From Microbacterium mitrae (lineage in GTDB: Bacteria; Actinomycetota; Actinomycetes; Actinomycetales; Microbacteriaceae), in NCBI RefSeq assembly GCF_008017445.1, contig NZ_VRSW01000001.1:310001-374000 (forward strand): DNA of 64,000 nucleotides. Reading direction: 5' to 3'. This document shows positions 9,557-17,588 of this stretch, in pieces. Position numbers and translations under genes: made by a program. The notes under the pieces are model-generated. The model saw only the letters and a program-made list of their open reading frames with translations. It ran no database searches and was not told the DNA's origin. The number at the start of each line of letters is the position of its first letter. Positions within the stretch are counted from its first letter, which is position 1.

Positions 9557-9750
9557 CGCGGAAGAATTCCGAGGTGACGCACGGCCGCGGCATCGCTTCG
9601 CACGTTCGTTGCGGTATCGAGGTGCTGCAGCCGATTACCGTCGTGGCGACGCTCCATAAATGCGACGAGCGCGGCAGAGGAAGCCAGCAACAGGCGGTCA
9701 ATAGTCGTGACCGTGCGCGGTACGGCGCGCGGCAGAGTCATGGTGGTCAT
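9553..9750 (-). CDS. 65-aa small protein between regulator and MFS pump
   Basis: A 65-aa ORF with 4-bp ATGA overlaps at both ends, to the regulator stop upstream and the MFS start downstream, which is strong evidence that it is translated. The sequence is basic, with a short hydrophobic stretch (about residues 17-31, IDRLLLASSAALVAF) followed by an arginine-rich tail ending HLGILPR. It could be a single-pass or membrane-surface peptide. A second in-frame ATG lies three codons in. No family recognised with certainty. Confidence 0.6.
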   Translation of the reverse strand: MTTMTLPRAVPRTVTTIDRLLLASSAALVAFMERRHDGNRLQHLDTATNVRSDAAAVRHLGILPR

Positions 9751-10346
9751 GTCAGCTCCGATTGATCAAAGCGAGGAAGGGGAAAAATGTCGGCGCGAAT
9801 CGCAAAGCGACGAACGCCCTCACCGGTCTGGTCGCGGTATTTCTCCACATATTCGGAGATCACCTTGGCAACCGCATCTGACATCTCAAAGAATTGCTCG
9901 TCAGTGAGTGCTGCGGTCGAGGTCGTCAGGAGCGCGGTCATTTCGTCTTCGTTGACCACATTCTCCGTCTCGCGAAGAAAGGCGATGAGTTGCTCGTGGC
10001 GACGGCGGTAAAACTCTTCGACCACGATTGCGGAGGCGAGTTTGCCAGCGGGCGTCACGCGCGCTTCGGGTGACCCCATCGATACGGCGCCGCGCGGGCG
10101 TTCCCACCACCGTTCGCGCGCTGTTCCCTGCCCTGCAACCTCACGGATGAGGTTGTGCTTGGCAAGCTCGCGCAGGTGGTAGCTGGTGACCCCCGAACTC
10201 TCGCCGACGTGCTCGGCGAGCGAGCTCGCCGTTTGCGCGCCGTACTGGCTCAGGATGTCGTAAATCTCCAAGCGCAGCGGGTGCGAGAGCGCCTTCAAGG
10301 CCGAAGCGTCAAGAATGCGCTCTTCGTGCTGGTCAGGTGAGGTCAT
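9747..10346 (-). CDS. ArsR-like winged-helix transcriptional regulator
   Basis: DNA-binding repressor/activator, 199 aa from the ATG at 10346 (an upstream in-frame extension would translate the operator region and is rejected). The winged helix lies at about residues 12-75: LKALSHPLRLEIYDIL, then the recognition region SSGVTSYHLRELAKHNLI, then a wing ending in TARERWWE. The remaining C-terminal half is helical and probably mediates dimerisation or ligand sensing. It heads an operon with a 65-aa protein and an MFS pump. Upstream, the shared promoter region with the divergent M3 peptidase carries five TTGCAA-type sites at 14-bp period, the obvious candidate operator for this protein (inference). 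Confidence 0.88.
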   Translation of the reverse strand: MTSPDQHEERILDASALKALSHPLRLEIYDILSQYGAQTASSLAEHVGESSGVTSYHLRELAKHNLIREVAGQGTARERWWERPRGAVSMGSPEARVTPAGKLASAIVVEEFYRRRHEQLIAFLRETENVVNEDEMTALLTTSTAALTDEQFFEMSDAVAKVISEYVEKYRDQTGEGVRRFAIRADIFPLPRFDQSELT

Positions 10347-10361
10347 GTCACCATCGTAAAC

Positions 10362-10423
10362 TTGCAAAGAAACTTTTGCAAGCATTTCTTTGCAATGCTT
10401 TGTTTGCAACATTCTCTTTGCAT
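10362..10423. promoter_or_regulatory. Iterated operator: five TTGCAA-type sites, 14-bp period
   Basis: TTGCAA occurs at 10362, 10376, 10390 and 10404, with a one-mismatch TTGCAT at 10418; every step is exactly 14 bp. The hexamer is its own reverse complement. The stretch is AT-rich compared with its surroundings and sits between the divergent ArsR-like operon and the M3 peptidase gene, so it probably overlaps both promoters. Regulator binding is inferred. Confidence 0.7.
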
Positions 10424-10464
10424 GTCGCCCTGAAGGCGAGCGGCGCGCTCGATAAGCTTTCGCC

Positions 10465-12513
10465 ATGACAGCTACCGACAACCCGCTTCTGACTCCGTCG
10501 ACGCTCCCCTATGGCATCCCCGACTACGCGGCGATCAAGCCCGAACACTACGTTCCGGCGTTTCAGGCGGCTTTTGCCGAACAGCGGCAGCAGATCAATG
10601 CGATCACCCGGGTGCGTTCGGCACCAACGTTTGAAAACACGCTCGAAGCGTGGGAGCGCACCGGCGCGCACCTCGAAGACGTTGCGCATGCGTTCTATAC
10701 GGTGAGCTCGGCTGACGGAACGACCGACATTCAAGCGATCGAAGAAGAGTTGGCGCCGCTGTACACGGCTCACGGCGACGCGATCATTCTGGATTCTGCG
10801 CTCTACGCTCGCGTGCGTTCAATTTGGGAGTCACGCGATGAGCACGACTACACCCCGGAACAGCGCTACCTCATCGAGCGTCGCTATGCCGAAATGACGC
10901 ACGCTGGCGCTGGCCTTGGCGACGACGCCAAAGATCGCCTCAAGGGTTTGAACACGCGACTGGCCTCACTCACGACAACGTTTGAGAAGAATCTGCTCGC
11001 CGACACGAACGCCCTCGCGCCGCACTTCACCGATGCGACCGCGCTCGATGGCGTCAATAGTGGCGAGCTCGACGCGGCCCGAGCCGCAGCCGCAGACCGC
11101 GGCGAAGAGGGCTACCTCCTCTCCCTCCCCCTCTTTACCGGTCACCCACTTCTTTCCTCGCTCACCAATCGGGCGACGCGAGAAACAGTGATGGCGGCCT
11201 CGCGCGCTCGTGCCACCACGGGCGTGAACACGAACACCGACGTGTTGCTAGAGATCGCACGGCTTCGCGCCGAGCGCGCCGAGCTGCTTGGCTATGCCTC
11301 ACACGCCGCGTACATCACCTCTGACGAGACTGCCGGCTCGCCAGAGGCCGTTCACACCCGCTTGCGTGAGCTTGCCGCACCGGCCGCGCGCAATGCGCGC
11401 GCAGAGCAGCAAGCGTTGCAGCAGCTGATCGACGCGAACGAAGCGGAACCATTTGAGCTGCAGGCGCACGACTGGGCGTATTACACAGAGAAGGTTCGCG
11501 CTGAGAAATACGACGTTGACACCGCGGCCCTACGCCCGTGGTTTGAAGCGGAGCGGGTGCTGCAGGATGGCGTGTTCTTCGCCGCAACGCAGCTCTACGG
11601 CATCACTTTCGCCGAACGCGCCGACCTGCCGACCTACCACCCCGATGCGCGCACCTTTGAAGTGTTCAATGCCGATGGTTCCGCGCTGGGGCTTTTCGTG
11701 CTCGACCTCTATACCCGCGATACCAAGCGCGGTGGCGCCTGGATGAATCCCCTGGTTTCGCAGTCTCGGCTGCGGGGCACGAAACCCGTTGTCGTGAACA
11801 ATCTGAACGTGCCAAAGCCCGCATCGGGTCCGACGATGCTGACCCTGGATGAGGTCAACACGCTGTTCCACGAGTTTGGTCATGCCCTCCACGGCCTCTT
11901 CGCCGTCGTGACCTACCCCCACTTCGCCGGAACCAACGTGTTCCGCGACTTCGTCGAATTTCCCAGTCAGGTCAATGAAATGTGGATCATGTGGCCCGAG
12001 GTGTTGAACAACTACGCCCGCCATATTGACACCGGCGAACCGCTCGATGCGGGCGTTGTGGCACGCATGCAGGAGTCGGAGACCTTCAACCAGGGGTTCG
12101 CGACCAGTGAGTACCTGGCGGCAGCGTGGCTCGATCAGGCGTGGCACTCGCTGTCTGCCGCAGAGGCCGCCGCGATCACCGACGTCGCCGCCTTCCAAGC
12201 AGCGGCACTTGCTGACATCGGGCTCGACAACGCGGTTGTTCCGCCGCGGTACGCGTCCACCTACTTCGCACACGTGTTTTCGGGCGGTTACAGCGCCGGG
12301 TACTACTCCTACATTTGGAGCGAAGTGCTTGACGCCGACACGGTGGAGTGGTTCAAGGAGTCGGGTGGCCTCACTCGCGCAAACGGTGACCGGTTCCGTC
12401 AGCGGCTGCTCGGCGTTGGGGGTTCCAAAGACCCGCTGGAGGCGTACCGTGACTTCCGTGGCCGCGACGCCGAGATCGCGCCGCTGTTGAAGCGACGCGG
12501 GCTCGACACCTGA
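10465..12513 (+). CDS. dcp: M3-family peptidyl-dipeptidase (Dcp-like)
   Basis: Cytoplasmic zinc metallopeptidase that trims dipeptides or degrades oligopeptides; 682 aa, the full length of the M3A family. The zinc motif HEFGH is at residues 469-473 within TLFHEFGHALHGLF, and the downstream block NEMWIMWPEVL is the family's third-ligand region. The C-terminal part has the substrate-binding segment FAHVFSGGYSAGYYSYIW. No signal peptide is seen. The gene is divergent from an ArsR-like regulator over a 14-bp iterated operator and is followed by a strong hairpin. Confidence 0.94.
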   Translation: MTATDNPLLTPSTLPYGIPDYAAIKPEHYVPAFQAAFAEQRQQINAITRVRSAPTFENTLEAWERTGAHLEDVAHAFYTVSSADGTTDIQAIEEELAPLYTAHGDAIILDSALYARVRSIWESRDEHDYTPEQRYLIERRYAEMTHAGAGLGDDAKDRLKGLNTRLASLTTTFEKNLLADTNALAPHFTDATALDGVNSGELDAARAAAADRGEEGYLLSLPLFTGHPLLSSLTNRATRETVMAASRARATTGVNTNTDVLLEIARLRAERAELLGYASHAAYITSDETAGSPEAVHTRLRELAAPAARNARAEQQALQQLIDANEAEPFELQAHDWAYYTEKVRAEKYDVDTAALRPWFEAERVLQDGVFFAATQLYGITFAERADLPTYHPDARTFEVFNADGSALGLFVLDLYTRDTKRGGAWMNPLVSQSRLRGTKPVVVNNLNVPKPASGPTMLTLDEVNTLFHEFGHALHGLFAVVTYPHFAGTNVFRDFVEFPSQVNEMWIMWPEVLNNYARHIDTGEPLDAGVVARMQESETFNQGFATSEYLAAAWLDQAWHSLSAAEAAAITDVAAFQAAALADIGLDNAVVPPRYASTYFAHVFSGGYSAGYYSYIWSEVLDADTVEWFKESGGLTRANGDRFRQRLLGVGGSKDPLEAYRDFRGRDAEIAPLLKRRGLDT

Positions 12514-12517
12514 CATG

Positions 12518-12547
12518 TGGGGTGCGAGCGCTGGCGCTCGCACCCCA
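12518..12547 (+). terminator. Hairpin after the M3 peptidase gene
   Basis: Perfect 13-bp stem (12518-12530 with 12535-12547) and a 4-base loop, four bases after the peptidase stop. There is no clear T-run, so efficiency is uncertain. It separates the peptidase from the next gene on the same strand. Confidence 0.65.
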
Positions 12548-12576
12548 GCACGATTCGCACATTCAAGGAGAAGTCG

Positions 12577-13074
12577 ATGTCTATTCCCCCATTGCCCCAG
12601 GCGCCCTATCGCGACGTCACGACCGAGATGCTGGAGGCCGAACTGCTCGTCGTGATCCGCCACGATGACGTCACCGTGGCCGATCTTCCCATCATCTTCG
12701 ACGGCTCGTTTGGCGCGCTCGGCCGTGCTCTTGCCGCCGGACAGTTTGTTGCGGTCGGCCCGGCTTACGCCGTCTACCACGGCGATCCGCAGGGTCGGTT
12801 CGATGTCGAAGTCGGATTTCCCGCGATGGGCGCGCCGACCTCGGCGATCGACTCCCCCGCCGGCAGAATCCACGCCTCAGCGCTCCCCGCCGGACCCGTC
12901 GCGGTGCTCAGCCACGTCGGCGGCTACGAGTCAATGTCTACGACGTGGCAAACGCTGATGGCGGGGGTGGCGGCAGAGCCTCGTGGCATCTGGATCGAGG
13001 CGTATGTGAGCGATCCGAGCGCGACTAATCCTGACGAGCTCCGCACCGACCTCATCCTGCCGCTCAAGGGTTAG
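12577..13074 (+). CDS. GyrI-like / AraC effector-binding domain protein
   Basis: Stand-alone small-molecule-binding domain of the SOUL/GyrI-like superfamily, 165 aa. The ATG at 12577 is chosen because AAGGAG sits seven bases upstream. Family features are the ALGRALAAG segment, the strand GPAYAVYHGDPQG, the paired GFPAMG strand and the late block AVLSHVGGYESMSTTWQTL. Such proteins bind small toxic ligands or are detached effector domains; no target can be named. Its 3' end overlaps the convergent permease gene by 11 bp. Confidence 0.8.
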   Translation: MSIPPLPQAPYRDVTTEMLEAELLVVIRHDDVTVADLPIIFDGSFGALGRALAAGQFVAVGPAYAVYHGDPQGRFDVEVGFPAMGAPTSAIDSPAGRIHASALPAGPVAVLSHVGGYESMSTTWQTLMAGVAAEPRGIWIEAYVSDPSATNPDELRTDLILPLKG

Positions 13075-14272
13075 CGGGCGGGGCAGGCTTTCTCACGCTG
13101 GTCACGAAGACCAGCCACATGATGGTGCCAACCAACAGACCCCAGACGGCAGAACCAAAGCCAAACGCCGTCATTCCTGACGCGACGACGATGAAGGTTC
13201 CGATCGCTACTATCCGCGCGCGCGGATCTTCCAGAGCGCTCATGACCGCGGTGATCAGGGCTCCCAGCAACGCGAGGCCCGCGACCGACTCGATAAGCAC
13301 GGCGGGGCTTGCGGCGATTAACGCGCCGGCGACACTCGCGCCCAACCCCAGCAGAATGTAAACCACACCACCGGTGGCGGTTGCCACCCAACGGCGATCG
13401 CGAGGCGTGTGTTCGTCCCCCACCATGATCGCCGCAGAAAGGGCCGAGAGATTGACCGTCTGCGCGCCGAATGGGGCCGATACGGCGCTCGCCAGGCCCG
13501 TTGAGATCAGAATCTTGCGGGCGGGCGCTGGGGCATACCCATACGTGTGAAGCACCGTAAAGCCGGGGATATTCTGACCCGCCATCGTCACCACGTACAT
13601 CGGAATCGCGAGCGAAATGATCGCGAGCGGGTCATGGAATGACGGCGCGATCAGCTCAACGTGGGGCGCAAGCTTGGCGTTTTGCGACCACGTTGGCCCG
13701 GCATTGATCACGACCAACACGACGGTGAGCAACACGGCGGCCGATACCGCCCACCGCGGCGCGAACCGAGAAAGCACAAGCCACAGCAGGATCGGCGGCA
13801 GGGCGAGCGCCGGATACGCCATCGACGCGTGCACCGGAGCCAGGCAGATCGGCAGCAGGATGCCGGCAAGCATTGCGGAACCAATGGGCGCCGGGATGCT
13901 GGTCATCACTCGCGAGAGCCACGGCCAGAAACCGGTGAGCGCAATCATGGCTCCGACGACGATGAAGGCTGCGATCGCGGTCGCAAAGTCTTGGGTGATG
14001 GCGCTCGCTCCGACGAGAACCGCGGCACCAGGGGTCGACCAGGCGATGGAAATTGGCCATCGCGTCGTGAAGGAGAGCCCGATGGCGACCAGCCCCTGCA
14101 CCAGGCTCACCACAAGCAACCCGGAGGCGGCCTGTCCGGCGGTCGCACCGACCGCGACGGCACCAGCCATCACGATTGCAAACGAGGAGGCAAACCCCGC
14201 CAACGCACCACTGGTTCCGGCGAGAACGGGCGCGAGCACGGAAGGCTTCGTTGCCTCGGGCTTTGTGGCCAC
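13064..14272 (-). CDS. BenE-family benzoate/H+ symporter-like permease
   Basis: Predicted proton-coupled permease, 402 aa with about 12 membrane segments. Family signatures include the repeat-start segment GFASSFAIVMAGAVAVGAT, the WSTPGAAVL stretch and the half-helix region NIPGFTVLHTYGY, typical of the BenE branch of the xanthine/uracil-like (UraA-fold) transporters. It lies a few bases downstream of clpX on the same strand, with no catabolic genes for aromatics nearby, so benzoate as substrate is only a family inference. Confidence 0.82.
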   Translation of the reverse strand: MATKPEATKPSVLAPVLAGTSGALAGFASSFAIVMAGAVAVGATAGQAASGLLVVSLVQGLVAIGLSFTTRWPISIAWSTPGAAVLVGASAITQDFATAIAAFIVVGAMIALTGFWPWLSRVMTSIPAPIGSAMLAGILLPICLAPVHASMAYPALALPPILLWLVLSRFAPRWAVSAAVLLTVVLVVINAGPTWSQNAKLAPHVELIAPSFHDPLAIISLAIPMYVVTMAGQNIPGFTVLHTYGYAPAPARKILISTGLASAVSAPFGAQTVNLSALSAAIMVGDEHTPRDRRWVATATGGVVYILLGLGASVAGALIAASPAVLIESVAGLALLGALITAVMSALEDPRARIVAIGTFIVVASGMTAFGFGSAVWGLLVGTIMWLVFVTSVRKPAPPANP

Positions 14273-14275
14273 CGA

Positions 14276-15544
14276 CTACGCGCTCTTGCGCTTTTGCTTC
14301 ATGACGAGCGTCGGCGCATCGCCGTCAACGACGGCCGCGCGTGTCACGATGACCTTCTGCACGTTGTCTGCCGAGGGAATCTCAAACATGATCGGCCCGA
14401 GCACGTCTTCGAGAATCGCGCGGAGCCCGCGGGCACCCGTCTTGCGGTTAACGGCAAGGTCGGCAACCGCCAACAGCGCTTCTTCATCAAATTCGAGGGT
14501 CACGCCATCAAGTTCAAACATGCGCTGATACTGCTTGACCAGCGCGTTTCGCGGCACGGTGAGAATCTCCATCAGGGCACGCTGATCGAGCGGCGACACC
14601 GAGGCCACGACCGGAAGGCGCCCGATGAACTCCGGGATCAAACCGAACCGGTGCAGGTCTTCTGGTAGCACCTCGGAGAACAGATCAAGGTCTTCACCCT
14701 TGTGGTGCAGCGGTGCGCCAAAACCGACGCCATGCTTGCCGACGCGCGATGACACGATATCTTCGAGCCCGGCGAACGCGCCGGCCACAATGAACAGCAC
14801 GTTGGTCGTATCGATCTGGATGAACTCTTGGTGGGGGTGCTTGCGACCGCCCTGGGGCGGAACGGACGCGACCGTGCCTTCGAGAATCTTGAGCAACGCC
14901 TGCTGCACGCCCTCGCCCGATACATCGCGCGTGATCGAGGGGTTCTCCGCCTTGCGTGCGATCTTGTCGATCTCGTCGATGTAAATGATGCCGGTCTCGG
15001 CGCGCTTGACGTCGTAGTCTGCCGCCTGCAACAGCTTCAGCAAAATATTCTCAACGTCTTCACCGACGTAGCCCGCCTCGGTGAGCGAGGTGGCATCGGC
15101 AACGGCGAACGGAACGTTGAGTCGCTTGGCGAGCGTCTGGGCGAGATACGTCTTGCCGCAGCCCGTCGGACCGATCATCAAGATATTGCTCTTGGCAATC
15201 TCGATGTCGTCAGCCCGCTCTTCTGCCGCCTGCAAGGTTCCGCGTGCCCGCACGCGCTTGTAGTGGTTGTAGACGGCGACCGCCAGAGCGCGCTTGGCCT
15301 GCTCTTGCCCGACGACGTACTCCTCAAGGAAGGAGAAGATCTCTCGCGGCTTCGGCAGGTCAAACTCAACAACCTCACCGTTCGAGGCCTCCGCCATGCG
15401 CTCTTCGACGATTTCGTTGCACAGCTCGATGCACTCATCACAGATGTAGACGCCGGGGCCAGCAATCAGCTGCTGCACCTGCTTCTGACTCTTGCCACAG
15501 AAGGAGCACTTAAACAGATCGGCGCTCTCACCGAGACGTGTCAT
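14276..15544 (-). CDS. clpX: ATP-dependent Clp protease ATP-binding subunit ClpX
   Basis: AAA+ unfoldase that recognises substrates and feeds them to ClpP; 422 aa. The N-terminal zinc domain has C13, C16, C35 and C38. Walker A GPTGCGKT is at 125-132, Walker B at [10 protein letters not shown], and the ClpP-docking loop reads GVGFGA. The sensor region is PEFIGRLPV. The start ATG at 15544 follows AAGGAG. It lies 131 bp downstream of clpP2 on the same strand with a hairpin between, so it probably also has its own promoter. Confidence 0.98.
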   Translation of the reverse strand: MTRLGESADLFKCSFCGKSQKQVQQLIAGPGVYICDECIELCNEIVEERMAEASNGEVVEFDLPKPREIFSFLEEYVVGQEQAKRALAVAVYNHYKRVRARGTLQAAEERADDIEIAKSNILMIGPTGCGKTYLAQTLAKRLNVPFAVADATSLTEAGYVGEDVENILLKLLQAADYDVKRAETGIIYIDEIDKIARKAENPSITRDVSGEGVQQALLKILEGTVASVPPQGGRKHPHQEFIQIDTTNVLFIVAGAFAGLEDIVSSRVGKHGVGFGAPLHHKGEDLDLFSEVLPEDLHRFGLIPEFIGRLPVVASVSPLDQRALMEILTVPRNALVKQYQRMFELDGVTLEFDEEALLAVADLAVNRKTGARGLRAILEDVLGPIMFEIPSADNVQKVIVTRAAVVDGDAPTLVMKQKRKSA

Positions 15545-15631
15545 CGACTTCTCCTTCGTTTGCTGACTCTTTGAGCCTAAACGCTACAACCGACATCGGG
15601 TCGGATATTCGCTCGTATTGCGTCGAAATGA

Positions 15632-15664
15632 CGATGGCCCCGAGAAGCAATCTCGGGGCCATCG
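15632..15664 (-). terminator. Hairpin between clpP2 and clpX
   Basis: Near-perfect inverted repeat (15632-15645 with 15651-15664, 14-bp arms, 5-base loop) just after the clpP2 stop in the direction of transcription. It may terminate or attenuate readthrough from clpP1-clpP2 into clpX. Confidence 0.7.
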
Positions 15665-15675
15665 AAGGGTGGTGA

Positions 15676-16341
15676 TTAAGCGGTGAGCGCCTGTGGCTTG
15701 CGCTTGCGCGTGGTGAGCACCTGGTCAACCAGGCCGTACTCCAGCGCCTCGTGTGCCGAGAGGATCTTGTCGCGATCGATGTCCTTGTGCACCTGCTCAA
15801 CCGAGCGGTTGGTGTGCTTTGCCATCGTCTCTTCCAGCCAGACACGCATGCGCATGATCTCGGCTGCCTGAATCTCGATGTCAGACGCCTGGCCGTGACC
15901 AGACTCGCCAACAGCAGGCTGGTGCATCAGAATGCGCGCGTTCGGCAGTGCCAGACGCTTGCCAGGCGTGCCGCCGGCAAGCAGAACGGAGGCGGCCGAT
16001 GCTGCCTGACCCAGAACCACGGTCTGAATGTCGGGTGCGACGTACTGCATCGTGTCGTAGATCGCCGTCATCGCGGTGAACGAGCCACCGGGTGAGTTGA
16101 TGTACATCGTGATGTCGCGGTCGGTGTCTTGGCTTTCCAGCACCAGCAGCTGCGCCATAACGTCGTCAGCCGAAGCGTCGTCAACCTGCACGCCGAGGAA
16201 GATCACGCGGTCTTCGAACAGCTTGTTGTACGGGTCTTGACGCTTGTAGCCATAGGCCGTGCGCTCTTCAAACTGGGGCAGGATGTAGCGGCTCGACGGC
16301 ATCTGCAGGCCAGATGAGCCACCGTATGAGGGAGTGTTCAT
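15676..16341 (-). CDS. clpP2: Clp protease proteolytic subunit ClpP2
   Basis: Serine protease subunit of the actinobacterial heteromeric ClpP1P2 chamber, 221 aa. The catalytic triad is visible: S115 in GQAASAAS, H140 in LMHQP and D187 in VHKDIDRD. The N-terminal extension (about residues 1-30) is longer than in ClpP1 and contains a probable processed propeptide. GAAGGAA precedes the ATG at 16341. It follows clpP1 by 26 bp, so both are cotranscribed. Confidence 0.97.
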   Translation of the reverse strand: MNTPSYGGSSGLQMPSSRYILPQFEERTAYGYKRQDPYNKLFEDRVIFLGVQVDDASADDVMAQLLVLESQDTDRDITMYINSPGGSFTAMTAIYDTMQYVAPDIQTVVLGQAASAASVLLAGGTPGKRLALPNARILMHQPAVGESGHGQASDIEIQAAEIMRMRVWLEETMAKHTNRSVEQVHKDIDRDKILSAHEALEYGLVDQVLTTRKRKPQALTA

Positions 16342-16367
16342 TACTCGATTCCTTCGTCTTTCTGCCG

Positions 16368-16952
16368 TTACTTCTCGGTACCGCCGCCGCCAGCCACATC
16401 GGTCGCGTGCTCGCGGATGTGGTCGACGAAGCCGTACTCGAGTGCTTCTTCCGCCGTGAACCAGCGGTCGCGGTCACCATCGGCGTTGATCTGCTCAACG
16501 CTCTTGCCGGTTTGGCCTGCGGTGATCTCGGCGAGACGCTTCTTCATGTCGAGAATGAGCGCGGCCTGGGTCTGGATGTCGCTTGCGGTACCGCCGAAGC
16601 CACCGTGCGGCTGGTGCAGCAACACACGTGCGTTCGGGGTGATGTACCGCTTGCCCTTGGTTCCGCTCGTCAGCAGCAGCTGCCCCATAGAAGCCGCCAT
16701 GCCGATGCCGACGGTGACGATGTCGTTCGGAACGAACTGCATCGTGTCGTAGATCGCCATGCCTGCGGTGATGGAACCACCGGGCGAGTTGATGTAGAGA
16801 AAAATGTCCTTCTGCGGGTCTTCCGCAGCAAGAAGCAGGATCTTGGCGCAGATCTCGTTTGCGTTGTCGTCGCGAACTTCGGATCCGAGCCAGATGATGC
16901 GGTCCTTCAGCAGCCGGTCGAAGACGCTGGTCGCCATGAGGGGTTCAGCCAT
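16368..16952 (-). CDS. clpP1: Clp protease proteolytic subunit ClpP1
   Basis: Partner subunit of ClpP2, 194 aa. Triad residues are S88 in GMAASMG, H113 in LLHQP and D158 in INADGDRD. I choose the ATG at 16952 (MAEPLM) with GGGAG upstream; an in-frame TTG four codons earlier is possible but overlaps the ribosome-binding region. The gene lies 42 bp after a frameshifted TPR gene and 26 bp before clpP2. Confidence 0.96.
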   Translation of the reverse strand: MAEPLMATSVFDRLLKDRIIWLGSEVRDDNANEICAKILLLAAEDPQKDIFLYINSPGGSITAGMAIYDTMQFVPNDIVTVGIGMAASMGQLLLTSGTKGKRYITPNARVLLHQPHGGFGGTASDIQTQAALILDMKKRLAEITAGQTGKSVEQINADGDRDRWFTAEEALEYGFVDHIREHATDVAGGGGTEK

Positions 16953-16994
16953 GAGTGCTCCCAATTCCTTGATGGTGATTCGAATCTACCGGCG

Positions 16995-17518
16995 TCACGG
17001 GCCCGTCTCGCCCGTGTTCGCCGTCGGCATATCACCTGTCGCATCGAGATGATCGGCGTACGCATTCACCGAGCGCTGATACATCGTGAGCGTCGGCGCC
17101 ATGGTGCGCATGAGCAGCGCCAAACCGCGCTCTGGAGTACCTGCCGACGCATACGAGAGTGCAAGAAACACGGCGGTTTCTGGCCGCAGAGTTGCCGCCG
17201 GATTGGCGAGTTCCGTCTCCAGCAGCCGTACCGCTTCTGCCGAACTTCCGATGTTGCGGTAGGAGCTCGGAGCTGAATGACGGCCTGGGCGCGCTCATAC
17301 TCCCCCAGGCCGCCGCGTAGGGCAGCCAGGTACAGCGGAATGGCATCGTGCTCGAGACCGGCAGCATCACGCGCGCCGCCGCGCTCGAACAGTCCGCGCG
17401 GATCATTGAACGGCAGTGTTGCCGCCAGTGCATCGATCACACGGATGCGCTCTTCGTCTGAGAGCGCATCGTCCTCCCATACCGCGGCAATCTGATCGTT
17501 CCAGTTATCGGCCACCAT
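16995..17518 (-). pseudogene. Tetratricopeptide-repeat protein gene with a one-base frameshift
   Basis: Reading from the ATG at 17518 gives a TPR_5-like protein (NWNDQIAAVWEDD..., then EHDAIPLYLAALRGG) up to QAVIQL near residue 83. Coding then continues in a different frame as SSYRNIGSSAEAVRLLE and on through VFLALSYASAG, MAPTLTMYQRSVNAYADHL to a TGA at 16995. The whole span is 524 bp, one short of 525, so a single base is missing at about 17268-17269, between two short AGCTC repeats. Both halves look intact, so this is either a recent mutation or an assembly/sequencing error. Similar TPR proteins are widespread in actinobacteria; the role is unknown. It sits between tig and clpP1 on the same strand. 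Confidence 0.8.
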
Positions 17519-17546
17519 GTTCCGCTCGACCTCCCGGTAGATAGAC

Positions 17547-17579
17547 GAAGGGCCGACGATACGTGATCGTCGGCCCTTC
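17547..17579 (-). terminator. Terminator hairpin downstream of tig
   Basis: Perfect 14-bp stem (17547-17560 with 17566-17579) and 5-base loop, ten bases after the tig stop on the minus strand. It separates tig from the TPR-clpP1-clpP2 genes. Only a weak pyrimidine tract follows. Confidence 0.75.
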
Positions 17580-17588
17580 GCTGAATGA

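Noticed and set aside
11530..12873. A 447-codon minus-strand frame across the M3 peptidase gene
   Set aside because: Antisense shadow; the plus strand has a complete zinc peptidase with HEFGH.
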